The notes beneath the pieces are model-generated. The model had not been told where the DNA came from. It was given only the letters and a program-made list of their open reading frames with translations, and made no database searches. Of a stretch of 64,000 nucleotides of DNA, positions 35,501 to 47,200 are shown piece by piece. The position numbers were made by a program, and so were the translations under genes. Position 1 is the stretch's first letter; the number at the start of each line of letters is the position of its first letter. The stretch spans positions 9,341,969 through 9,405,968 of the forward strand of contig NC_090288.1 in the NCBI RefSeq assembly GCF_037392515.1. Direction: 5' to 3'. This DNA comes from Haliotis asinina (lineage: Eukaryota; Mollusca; Gastropoda; Lepetellida; Haliotidae).

Positions 35501-38500
35501 ATGTCCGTCTAAGATACTATCAGGGAAGTGAAACTGAAGTATGCTGTTTAGGTTTTTTTCCCTCTAAATTCCCATCATAGTTTTATAATAACTGTGAACA
35601 CTGCCACATGTTCAAATTGCAGATCGTTTTGGTAACTATAAATAGATTGTCAACACTGCGTGAGGAGCCTTCAGTTCGATCTTTTATCCGATGTTCAAAT
35701 TTAGTTCAATCATTTATGTGAAATCATGGGTCTATACCTTTGATTAACAAAGCAGAAAAATATTTGCATACTAGTAGATGTATCTGGACATAGATCTACC
35801 CAGAAGCAAATATTCAGTAGCTAATCTTAGCAAATCTCAGTAAAATTTCAATCTTCAAATGACTACACCATCCTAAAATGACACTTGATATATAGAAATA
35901 TATTCTTTTAATCATCCTCTTCAATTTATTTTTCTGTGTGTACTTTTTTGTGGATTTCTAATTTACAAACTTAAACAATACTGGACTTCATGAACTGCCA
36001 GGGTTTATGTTCAGGTATATAACACCTCCATAACACAAAGAAGATCCAAGATACACTCTGCACCTGTACACTGACCCATCTTCCAGAGACAGTATAATCT
36101 CTGAACAGAGGATCCACAGTTACCAAAACAAATAACTAGGTTTCTTCAGAGATAATTACTAACGTACATAAGGTGCAAAAAATATCTCCATGTTTCAAAG
36201 AGTTGTGTCAATAAAATTACATTTAGCCATCAATGCTTCTTAAACAATGATTCTAGAAATCTTGTTTTATTATATCTGAGACCATATCCCCAGAGGACAT
36301 AACATGAAATCTGATCTATTTCCTTTTCTGGAATACTTAGAAATGTTACCAAACACATATTCAAGTTGTTTCAAAATGTGGTAAAAGTTATAACATAACT
36401 TTAGGAAAATATCCTAAAGCATTCGCATCCTGCAAACCAGTGTACAATTTTATATGAAGCTAATTTTCCAAATAACCATGCATCAATAAACCTTGAACAA
36501 TTTGTCCATCTTAATAAACAACACTTTAGCTCAGTCATGAAACACTGGTAACCTTCTCAAAAGATGGTGATTTCTAAGAAGCATTACATCAAATATGGGC
36601 TAAATGTATGTTTCAATATTCATTCCAGTTACATGAATAGTGAACTAAAATTTTGTAAGTTATTCTGTTCGAAGACTGAATAATGCCAGACAAGGGTGTG
36701 GCCAAAACGTAGCATTTGCTAAGTTTGTGCCAAGCCATTGCTCTGCCATGACATGTCTATAGTGTTGTCTAATTATGCCTGGTTCTGCTTTCAAACCACA
36801 TGAATCTAATATGTCAGTCAGTTAGGAATTATTGTTTATAAATGGTTATATTATTTAATTTATTTATTTTACTACATTTCTACGTAAGTTTAGTAAAGGA
36901 TGTAAGATCCTTAAAAGATATCTTGCTATCAATTCTAATGACTGTATTATTCCTAAAGTGTACCAATGTACCTCTCCTGCATGAACAAATTTATGTTGTA
37001 ACAAAAATTAAAGGCAAATAATATTCTCTTAGTTAAGAAATACAATTTTATTTAATTCCCTCCAATATTCCAGAAAGTCACTATTCTTCTGGCATAGTTT
37101 TCGTCTTGATCCACATCTCCTTTTGGAAATTCCGAAATATTTAAGACATGGTTTTATAGACACCCAATGCTTTTCATATTTTGGATATTGTGTGATAGGT
37201 ATCTGCTTACAATGTCCCTTTGAATTAAAAATATTACTCCTCAGATATTTTGAGCTATTGATGGATAGTGTACTGCACAGTAGCCCTTCAGATAGTGCTT
37301 TTGAAATTTGACAACATCATAAAATATGTGACAAATTTAAGAATATGTAAGATCGAAGGCAACCATATCCATCACATTGTTCTTTAATGTAACAAATTGG
37401 GCCATTTTGGTCTTCCTTAACTGAAATCAGATCGCTGTCAGATTTGTTTACATTGTGTCACGGCCTCGTTTCAGCTTTATCAAATCAATGCCCGGTATTG
37501 ACTACAACATTGTGCAAAAACAATCTTGTAGTTACAAAATTTATCCGTGTTTATGACACTTGCGAAGCCTAAAACTGCTAGTTGTTGTCATCCAAATGGT
37601 AATGGTTTGCGAAAGTGCGAAAGTGTGGAAATTCATGCAAATTTTCAACTTCGAGCAGACGTAGGTTTCGAGAACGAGGGTGCCGACAATTAACTGATCG
37701 TGAGGCCTATAGCATTCCTTGATCCACCTCAATTTTGTTTGTCTTCACCAAAATGGTTTTGTTGAAGGTACTCATTAAATTGCAGTAATGTATAACAGAT
37801 ACTGCGAGTGTGAATGGCATAATTTGAAGCACATCGCTTCGGAGGCTTCGTTTGACCCCGGAAATAAGTCTGACAAATCCACAATGCACACCCGGCCTGC
37901 TGATTGGCCGAAATTGACGCATGCACCAGCTTTGATTGACAGACTGGATCGGTCTATTTGTGATTGTTGGAGGGAGGAAGGAAGGAATGGGTGATTATTG
38001 TTTATGCTGCTTTGAGCTATTGTCAAGCAATATCAAGGTGAGAAACACTAGAAATGGGCTCCACACATTGTACCCATGTGGAGAACTGAACCCCGGTCCT
38101 ACCTCACCTGGATGTAACAGCATAATGCGGTTTCCATCACCTGATCGACCCAAACCAGGCGTTGACTTGCTCAGTGACATTTACAGTTCTTGCGAAATCA
38201 AACACACTGAAAACATCATCCTTGATATCTCCAGGGTCTACGTTCCGAAAAGTCTCCACTATACCCTGGACGCATCTACGGGTCGGCCCGATAATTTTAT
38301 TACCTCCCTTTGCTGACTCCGCTTTCTCACAGTAGCCAATCAGAGTGGTCGCTGTTATAACCAAACTTGCCAGTGTCAACAAAGATAGCAGTTGCAACTG
38401 CGAAGGTTTGCTTGCCGTGCGACTCACAATTTGGGGAAATCATACATGCAGCTTTATAGGTCCGTCCGAAACCTTTTTGAAAACATATGCAAGAAATCCA

Positions 38501-38973
38501 TCTAATACTTTCAGAGAACCTACGCATGGTTTGTTTGCCAAGTTTAATCGATTAGAGAATTTAAAAAGCGAACGTGATTTGTGATTGGTTCGCTCGAATT
38601 CCCAGCGTAGACACCTGATTGGATAAAAAGCCAGCCAAGGGAGGTAATAAATTTATCGGGCTGAGCCGTAGATGCATCCAGGGTATAGTGGAGACTTTTC
38701 GGAACGTAGACCCTGGAGATATCGAGGATGTGAAAACATGTGACAGCTAAACTTGAACACAGCTGTAGTGTTAAAAAGAAAGATAAATGAGCTTAACAAC
38801 TTTGCCAGTTGTGTTACTAAAGTATCACATCCTTCAGGTTTTACCTTAGAAATGTCGAGTCTGTGATGGAGGATGTCGTGCAAGGCTTGCATGTTGAAGC
38901 TCTCCTCTACCTTGGTATATGGGCACATCATCAGGTGGATGGCCATTGCAAGAGGCACTAGGAACTCAGTCAT
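26562..38973 (-). CDS. ALG12: ALG12, dolichyl-P-Man:Man7GlcNAc2-PP-dolichol alpha-1,6-mannosyltransferase
   Basis: Multi-pass ER enzyme (GT22 family) that adds the eighth mannose to the lipid-linked oligosaccharide for N-glycosylation. Coding exons on the minus strand: 38973-38845 ([20 protein letters not shown]), 35106-34974 ([17 protein letters not shown]), 34774-34601 ([20 protein letters not shown]), 34438-34244 ([16 protein letters not shown]), 32814-32711 ([20 protein letters not shown]), 31457-31231 ([12 protein letters not shown] to [19 protein letters not shown]), 29125-28959 ([12 protein letters not shown]), 28218-28143 ([11 protein letters not shown]) and 26790-26562 ([11 protein letters not shown], stop). 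All phases agree and give 477 residues, against 488 in human. The luminal catalytic block [10 protein letters not shown] and the PHKELRFI motif are present. An acceptor just upstream of the start (ttcag at 38992) suggests a separate 5' UTR exon. Exon 4 abuts a minisatellite, and the intron between exons 5 and 6 looks U12-type. Confidence 0.95.
26890..27085 (-). mobile_element. Degraded SINE
   Basis: GCAATATTCCAGCTTCAGGG, ATCCAGTGACTGACATCATG and GCCTGCCTGACCACTCGATC keep the order of the reversed abalone-type SINE. A second fragment (CACTGCACTCAGCAATATTC) lies at 27600-27650. Confidence 0.65.
28000..28115 (+). mobile_element. Terminal fragment of a DIRS-like element
   Basis: CTTCAAGGGACTAAAGGGAT and AAGCATGAGTCAGGAT match the right-end region of the DIRS-like family in GRIPAP1 introns (about 59740-59815). 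Only this piece remains. Confidence 0.65.
28333..28806. mobile_element. MITE-like element in an ALG12 intron
   Basis: Inverted ends TTGCAGTCTAAGCAAACTTA and, on the other strand at the right, TTACAGTCTAAGTAAACTTA are separated by about 440 bp with no transposase frame. The target duplication is unclear. Confidence 0.65.
30795..31075. mobile_element. Two SINE fragments in opposite orientation
   Basis: The left part (30800-30890) is reversed (AGTTTAGTTTATGCTGCTTT, GCAATATTCCAGCCGTATCA). The right part (30945-31075) is forward, with a tRNA-like head (GGGTAGCATAGTGATGGA) and a CACTCACTCAATCAC tail. Confidence 0.65.
31478..32150 (+). mobile_element. 5'-truncated LINE (L2/CR1/jockey-like reverse transcriptase tail)
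   Basis: The 67-codon frame 31616-31819 encodes [13 protein letters not shown] and [15 protein letters not shown], the conserved C-terminal end of reverse transcriptase in these LINE clades. Further conserved phrases follow in other frames ([27 protein letters not shown]), so the copy carries frameshifts. It is opposite in strand to ALG12. The exact clade cannot be told from this piece. Confidence 0.85.
32170..32300 (-). mobile_element. SINE fragment, reverse orientation
   Basis: TGGCACTCAGCAATATTCCT, CCAGATCATCCAGTGATCAA and CAGCATGGAC match the 3' half of the abalone-type SINE in reverse. Confidence 0.7.
32866..34250. repeat. 27/54-bp minisatellite carrying the ALG12 exon 4 donor
   Basis: Dimeric units of about 54 bp (two ~27-bp halves) built on CTCACCTAGTAACACTAGAC and TGCTGTGA, with GTAACATGGCTGTTCTA in alternate halves. 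A longer period of about 727 bp is visible (ACCTAAAACCATGAG near 33428 and 34155). The last unit merges with ALG12 exon 4: CTAGTAACACTGGGCCTGC (34244-34262) is both exon end and repeat. On the gene strand most units read GTTACTAG|gtgagt or GTTACAAG|gtaagt, strong 5' splice sites. Confidence 0.95.
35170..37958. mobile_element. Possible 2.8-kb DNA element with short inverted ends (ALG12 intron 1)
   Basis: AATAGACCGATTCAGTCCG at the left and, inverted at the right, AATAGACCGATCCAGTCTG. Both ends are GC-richer than the AT-rich interior and contain a possible short first-exon-like frame (MASPLSKRK, 35252). No transposase was recognised and no clear target duplication was found, so this may be a decayed DNA transposon or chance. 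Confidence 0.45.
37990..38105 (-). mobile_element. tRNA-derived SINE fragment, reverse
   Basis: AGAAATGGGCTCCACACATT, GTACCCATGTGGAGAACTGA and ACCCCGGTCCT match the family at 7436-7760. Confidence 0.7.
38217..38730. mobile_element. Mutator-like foldback MITE, intact copy
   Basis: About 100-bp terminal inverted repeats start with CATCCTTGATATCTCCAGGG and end with the complement of CATCCTCGATATCTCCAGGG, and include CGTTCCGAAAAGTCTCCACT on both arms. It is flanked by the perfect 9-bp duplication TGAAAACAT (38208-38216 and 38731-38739). No coding capacity. The right end is 115 bp from ALG12 exon 1. Confidence 0.9.
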
Positions 38974-38991
38974 TGTCTGCCAGCTTTTGTT

Positions 38992-41281
38992 CTGAAACAC
39001 AGAGTAAAAAATGAATGGGAATGAGTACAACAGCATGATTAGATGAAAAACTGGTCCAGAAGTCACCCAAATCCTTTTGACTTCGCATCAGTACCTGCTT
39101 GAAAACAAGCCTGGGCTGTTCGGCTAGTGAAATGAATACTGCATCATGTGCATTAATTAGATATTGTGTTTCATCAATACTGTCAAAAAATACCTTGGTC
39201 AAGTTTGTGAACAATCAAGATATAAAATAGTTCAGTTCCCTCAACTTTGTGGAATTGGAGAAGATATAAAAGCCATTAATTAAAAATGTCAATAAAATAG
39301 CTCTTAAAAAAACAAAGCCAATACAATACAACACCCTTAGCATAACTTTTACGCGATGATCCTACTTTGTGATGATCATCTGCCTGATGAAATTTGCTTA
39401 ATGTCAGAGCTCCAGATAAACTTTTGGTCATACTTTTGAGACAAAGTGGGTATTTCCAATTTCAAGAGGGTATCTATAGTTTTGGATACCCATCATCTTT
39501 CTTAAAATCTGGTTATTCATTTCAGATGAGTATAACAGGTGCAACATTGTTTTATTCAATAACAGAATAAGAAAAAATCCACCCAACAATGCCAAATTAT
39601 AGCTCATACATCTTTATCCACGTGTTGTAAAAAATAACATGTGCCTTACTCTGTACTGGTGTTAAACAAGATACCAAGATGGCTTTTATGATTTAGATGA
39701 TATAGCAACCATGTCTTCATTCTAACAGTTATTTCTTTTCAAAACCTTGTTCCCATTGTGTTGTTTCACTTCCCCACCATGAATATCTAATGTTACAAGT
39801 TCATTCAAAATATTATCGACAACTGGTTCTGATAGTGAAACACAGTACATGTCTGTTCATGCATCTAGCAGTCCTCTGATGAAGTTGTTTTCTGTTTGTA
39901 AGGTGTAAAAACTATGTAGTCTACTTTCAGCATGTGGAAGCTTTTGATCACACTGTCTCACCACTATCAATTGCTTTGAAAAAAGAAAACAGCTATTTGG
40001 TAGGTTGCTATTTACATATGGGCCAATCAGTGATCAACCATGATTAGTATTCTATTTCTGTTGCCCATTTGAATTATGTTTAGAATTTTTCAAGATTAAT
40101 TTGTTTTTAATTAAAAATATTCAGAAATTTTAAAACTAAGTTCGTTTAGCATTAACTGATGTGACACACAACATGATTTTGATGCATTAGGTAAATATGC
40201 ATTGTTATTTTGACACAGTGTAAATGTAAATTTTTACTGTTTTTTCACATGCTGGCATTTAGTTTACTTGCTTATTTCAAATTTTCTGTAGGGTATTTTA
40301 AGCAAATACGCAGCTTATCTGGAGCTCTGTACAAGAAATAAAAATGGATTATCCAGTTTATATTCATTCACACCAGATATGCTCCAGACTCTTTACCACA
40401 CACATCTGCATCAAAACTAATCACGAAAAACAGATTTTAGGAAGTTTATACCCTCTTATTCAGAAGGCTACGTGTGGTATATTTTCATAGAAGCATACGA
40501 TGACATCACAGGTTTGACTCCTTACACAGAAACATCACTTTGGATTTACACATAACAGTGACGAAAATGTTAGGAGCTCTTCCACGTGGGATGTTTAAAA
40601 AAGTTAAAACAGCCGTGTTTTCAACTTGTGAACAAACTTTACCCTTACAATTATGCAATAAAGCTTTAAACTTTCAAGACAGGCAAGAACTGTTTCTAGA
40701 GTTCATCTGACAACTGGAACACAAAAACAACTGTGTATGCACGATGCCTATTGCTTTTCATCTTAACGTGATAAACATGATGGATTAGATCTAGTGCGAG
40801 ACAGCAAGTGATAACGAGAGACAGTGAAAAACCAATGATGTCGTGACTCACTTACATAAAGAGTCAGGATATTATCTTTGATGCACATTGATGTCACACT
40901 ACTATATGTATAAATACACGTACTCATAAATCACATAACAGATAATGCAGCTGTTTAATAGTTGTTATTGATTTTTCACCCTCTGACGAAAAAGTCATGC
41001 TATGGGCGCAGACATATTGGATTTAGCAAAACTGTGGATTATAACCAACTAGTAACACGGATACATATTAAGATAATAATTATTACTCCGATACTTTCAT
41101 GTTTCTTTTCTATCAGCATATCTAATTTACTATTGTATTTGTTTGAATATGCGCGAACAATTCCAACACTCGGTTACATAAACTCTTTATATAATTCAAT
41201 ATTTGACATAATATAATACCAGTTCCTATTTTACATAAACCAGTAGCCTCGGTTTCAGATGAAAACATTGGCAGCAGCAAA
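38992..41281. other. Region between divergent ALG12 and GRIPAP1
   Basis: No coding exon was found. It must hold the ALG12 5' UTR exon and promoter (an acceptor at 38992 points to an upstream exon) and the GRIPAP1 promoter. The sequence is AT-rich and otherwise unremarkable. Where transcription of ALG12 starts cannot be told. Confidence 0.5.
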
Positions 41282-44200
41282 ATGGCGTCTGCCTTGTCAG
41301 AAGAAGAGTTTCATCGTATGCAGGTACCGTGTTTACTTTCTGCTTCGGATGTGTGCAGTAACAGTAACAGACAAAACTGTCAGGAAAATATTACATTACT
41401 TGGAGACGTGTTTGCGTAATACGGAAACTCAATCCCAACCTTTTTCCGTTCTAAATTTCTGAAAATCTAGTTTATTTTTGATAATTGCATGATCAGTGGT
41501 GACCTGATGGTATAGACTGTGGGGACCCTTTCATTACGTGCATAATTGCATTTCGCGAATCTATATCACTTTACATGTCCGCACAAAATCACGATCAAAG
41601 CTGGGCAATTTGCCGGGACACTCCGGATGACGGTAAAGATTTGTTCACAGAAAATCTAAACTTGAGTAGGCGTGGCATAGGCTGTCAAATTCTTTTTTGA
41701 TGGAGAATTTTGACATGAAGACATTATCATTATATTATCACTTTTTGTATTGCACATTCTTCCAAATCATTATCAGCTTTCGTAAAAGGGCTAGAGTGCA
41801 GTTTACCGGGCGCGCGACCCGGGACTGCTGAGCACTCGCTAATGAGCGCGCTATAGTGATCTACTGAACTGTCTCACTTTACCGCGCTGATGTATCCTTA
41901 GGGTTAGGGACCCCCGCTTCTAGATCCTTAGGGTTAGGGACCCCCCCTCTAGATCCTTAGGGTTAGGGACACCCCCCTTCTAGATCCTTAGGGTTAGGGA
42001 TCCCCCTTCTAGATCCTTAGGGTTAGGGACCCCCCTTCTAGATCCTTAGGGTTAGTGAGTAAAGGTTAGGGTTGGCAAACCTTAGATGCGATTATATCCA
42101 TATATCCATCCACGAATCGAAAGTCAAACGATAAACGTCATCGTGTATCATAGCTTCGCTGGATTGGCTGCACAACATCTTGAAAACAATGCCTAGGTGT
42201 GGCTTCTCGCTTTGACGAATGGGTAGGCGGGGCCTAGCTCTGCGCATGCGCAGTAAATGAAAACAAACCATAATAGTTTGTTTTCATTCACTGCGCATGC
42301 GCAGAGCTAGTGGGGTAATGACCCGTTAAACGAGCACGAACTAACTGTGATCGCACCGGTGGTCCCGAGGTAGCGTGTCCGCTAATTAGTCTAATTAGAA
42401 TCCCACGACCCCTGCTGAGAGCGTTCGAGCCCCGCCAGCACAGCGAAAAAAATCGGAAAAAGCGCGCCCGGTAAAGTGCACTACTCCCCGTAAAAGCTTT
42501 GGTGATTTTAGTGATAGTTTCCATGAAATTTAGACTCGTGTAACATTTGATTAAAATCTTATCGAGGATACTGTTTGTACTGTGCTGAAGTACTTGTTCC
42601 TTCATTGTGAGGGTATACTTAAATTTTACCATTGCTTGTGCTGTAATTGCAAATGATCCACTTGTCATAGCTCTACATGAGGGTCAAGATGCCCACTGAC
42701 GGCAGTTTCAGTGAAATCCTGTGAAGATTCAGGTTAGGATTTGGCTTCAACAATCCATGCTTGTTAGGTCTGATGGTCAGGTTCATGACTTGCCTGATGC
42801 ATGACATGGTATACTGCTTGTGTAGACAAATGCTTATGATATCAATAACTGGATTGTCTGGTGAATATTTACAGACCATTTTACATAGCTGGAATATTGC
42901 TGAGTGCAGTGTTAAATAGCAAACAAACAAGTATGAAATGATGCTTGTAATGTTCAACATAAATCTTTTTCAGCTTCAGCTGATAGAGCTGAGGACAACA
43001 AACTATGAATTTGAGGGCAAACTGAAGAAAATAGAGAGAGGTATCTACATAATTAGCATAATCTTTATAGAATTATCTAGAGGAGATCTGGATTTATTGT
43101 GTTAACCCTTGTTAATTCTGACATGTTCTGTAAGATGATGATTCAGTGTTTCTGAGAAATGTTTTTTCTAAAATTCTGTTCAAAGTGCCAAGGGCAAGCA
43201 GCAACAACATTGGTTTGTCATAAATTGGGAGTGTTGTCTTTTCTAATATTGGGAAATAAATTTTTTTATTACTTGCCCGTTGAAGATACTGCAGTGTAAT
43301 ATTTTCACTTCAATATTACACTAGTGTAATACCGCTTAATGTATGACGTCAAAATGGTTCAAAGTTGTGACGTCACAATGCTAATATTGATGTCACGATT
43401 TTACTAGACCTTGCTTGACTTGAAAGCTGAGTCCTCACACTGTAGGCCATTTCACCGCAGTTTCTGTCAATTTATGTTGGCGAGTAATAAACAGAATACT
43501 AAACTCGCTTCTGTGAAATACCATTTTCATTAAACTCGTTAAAGATTTAGTATCAAACTCGCTTTCGCTCGTCTGATACCAAATCATTAACTCGTTTAAT
43601 AAAAATGGTAATACACGGAAGGTCGTTTAGTATCCTCTATATATTAAATAAGGTTGTAATGGGAAAGTTGATCTCGTTCTTTGTGTACAACAAGACACCT
43701 TTTCAAGAAGTTAACATTAGTTGCAAAGGGCAGTATGATTGTTAATTATATCCAAATATTTTCTGACTTTCTTCTGACTGGGGACTCAATAGTGATTGTC
43801 TAATTACTTGTAAAGTTTAAACAAGATTCATAATCATTGCTATTCAAAAGGCAAATGGGTAAAATTGTCAATGATTTGTGAAATGTGCACGTCTTGTGTT
43901 ACAGAGCTCATAAATTCAGCTGAGAAAAATGAAGCACTGGAAAAAGAACTGATTAAAGCCAACAAGGTAATGTTTAAATGGCATGCATGCAAATATATGT
44001 TCATTTTAAACCATCTGATAGTCAATGACTGATAATACCGGTATGTCATCTTTCACAAATCTTATTTGTCTTTGGCAGGCAATCAGCAAGAGCAAGAAAG
44101 CTAAGGTAAGATCTCATTTTAATGCTTCTTGTTCACAAAGATCAAATGTCTGTCTCCAGGAAACAGGTTAAATATCCAAGTTCTAAATGGTCTTCGTTAA

Positions 44201-47200
44201 TCCATGTTTGTTATAAGAGATGACTGAAGAAATGGGGTGTTCAAGATTGCTGACATGGTTTTGTATGTTGTTGTGTCAACATTCCTTATGTCAATGAGTT
44301 GATTGTGTTGACTTGATTTAGCTGAAATATTCAAATATTTATTGATAGCAGTGACGATCAAGGGCAGGGATGAATGTAGAATAACTATTGTTGATGTTGT
44401 AGGAGGTAGAGCTGCTTCTTCAGGAGAGTGATGGACTCCAGAGAAAGCTCCAGAGTCAGGAAGAGGAGTTCAGGCTTCAGAACCAAACCCTCATGCAAGA
44501 ACTTTCAGCAGTAAGTAATGCTACATGCTGCCTTATAGTACTGTCAGATTTTTCCTTATCCTGACTCATGCTTATTTGCTTATCTCCTCCCTCTATGCGA
44601 AGATTGTGGAACACTTGAAATCCCTTCGTTTGAAGTGGACGTATGATCACACTCACCCACAGGAAGGATTCCCGTTTCCAGCCACATCCGTCACACGACC
44701 AACCTTGTTTGTCACTCTCTCCTCCATTGCCCTGTGAGACGCTTGGAGTCAACTTGAGTCCCAATATGGAGTTTAATATCCTTACGGTCCTTTAAACAAA
44801 ATTTGGAAATATGGGGCTTTGGCCTGTTTTAATCATCATTACGATATGAAATTGTGGATAAATTTACATATTTTTTCTGTTGTTGAACATGTACTGATAT
44901 GCATCATGTAAGATTACGTTTTCATTGATGCAATCATGCTCCTGGTGTATGTTATGGCTGTTTGCGGCTGTTCCCTATTAGTATGTCCTACTTGCGTGGT
45001 TATTTGTTCTTTCAGTGTTCACTGTGAACTTGGTAAAAATTTTGTTTGTATTTGTTTACCATTCAAATATATGCTAAAAAAAAATTGTACATATTCTCTT
45101 CCAAGTCGTGTCAGGAAATTTGATTCATGTGCTAACTACTGCTGATGTTCAGGTTTATAGTGAATCTCCAGACAAAACCTGGGGGTTCCGCTAGGATAAT
45201 ATGGAGACTAGGTCCTAGTCCCAGAAGAGGTCATTGTTAGAATCAGTCATCTCAACCAAAGACGTTGAAGTCATCTACATCCTCCAAGACTTGTCTTCAA
45301 CTACCAAATACTACCAGATCATCATTGAAACAACAGACCAGCTCTTCTATGTAGTCCTTCAGCAATGATATCGCCCCTCCTGATGAAAGAAACGTCTACA
45401 ACAAATCTTGACTCCTACTACCTGAGGTAATGAGCTTCAGGAAATCAGCGCAACATGCAGCATCTACTAGACCTTCATCTACAGCATCTACAATGACTCT
45501 GCAACCTTCAGAGAGTCTACTTTCAATGTAGACTACGACTAACATCTACACTCAACTCGTCTCATGCTTCTGCAAATCTACAGCCGCCAGTTGGACATGG
45601 TTAGTCATCAACAACTATTACGGTCACCTTGCATGATGATTCCACAGCTGCAGCAGGTTTGTCAAATGAAGAAGATCTTCACCATCAGCTGTAACATCTC
45701 GACACACATTAGACGATGCACTGTGTGAATGCTCCCATTCAAGAAGATCTTCACATCAGTTGTATCTTTCACCATGAGGTGTATCTCCTTGATGCAGTTT
45801 AGAAGATGCATTCTTCATCGGCTTGGCAAGGGCATGCACGTATCCTGCTATAGCAGCAAGAATTCACCGACTGCATCCCCTGATCGTCACAGACGTTGTC
45901 ATTGTTCGTCATCTTCGTTTGATTTGGTCTCCACACACAGGCCTGTGTGGAAGCATTCACAGAATGACAACCACTCCAGGGATATACGCAGACATGAAGA
46001 TCACTCTGATGTTCGGTGCAGGAATGACGTTCAACGTTGAACACTTTCAGACCACTCGCGAATGTATTCGCAGAACAATAGAGATGACTTATAGGAGAGT
46101 CGTCTGCTTACATAAAAAACTCCAAAAATCAAAAAACCCTCAGAGAGTACATCTTGGATTATAATTGGGCTAAACCTCACTTCACTGTAGTCCTATGACA
46201 CCCTCACCTTCAAGATCTACTACGACTTGACATCTTGACCTTCCCTCCGATTACACTGATATGTACGGTATTGGACAACTTATCTAAGATTTCCCATACA
46301 GTGACAGAGTATCAGCATCAATGCATTAACTCTGCAACCTACAACTGACACAGCGAGTGCACTCAAGCACCTTCAGCTTTTCAGCAGGAAGGGTTCCCTG
46401 AATGCTTATAGTGTGTTTGACTTTTCAGCAGGAAGGGTTCCCTGAATGTTTATAGTGTGTTTGACTGAAAAGCAGACCAATGAATTGCAGGTGTTCGAGT
46501 AGCAAGTGTACAAGTGTCGACAAAGTTTTTGATTTATTAAACCTGTGCTGTGCTGTCTCCAGCCTTTCTCTCACACCTGGATGTCCCTGTCTCTGCACTC
46601 CTCCCTCGTAACAAACAGTGAACTGTGTCAAGATTTTTATGATAGTTTGTTTAACAACTTTTTCATTTTTAGGACAAAAATTCTGCAAAAACCTCACAGA
46701 GTTGGTACGATGTTTAAATTATGATAAGCTTTTCATTGAGTATTTTATATTTATTAGTTTTCGAGTTGGATTGCAATTCATCGGTGCGCTTTTGAGCCAA
46801 ATGGACTATAGTCAGGACAATACGACTTGAGATACGAGTCGTCTTCACCATTGAACATGAATCTTCATCCTTCACAGGTGCATGCACACATGCATGAGTG
46901 AATGCATTTGAAGAATATGAACTATTCTATTAGACCAACGCGTGCAGAATCTGCCTATGAACATTTGCCTTTTAACACCAGAAGAAGATATTTGTACAGG
47001 TGAAGTGTTGCAACCTGTCATAGGAATCTTGACATACAGTAGCATTAGACACTAGCAGGATGCAAGCTGATCTATATATCATCACGCTCCACTCAGCGAT
47101 CGCTTCACAAGAAGAGAAGTTCAGCTGGATGTGATTCCCCTGGTACTTGTAGTGAAGATAGTTGTACATATGAAAGGTCACAACTTGCCTTGACATAAAT

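Noticed and set aside
45729-46164. Overlapping frames of about 100 codons
   Set aside because: They are the remains of DIRS-like copy A; no coherent protein family is recognised.
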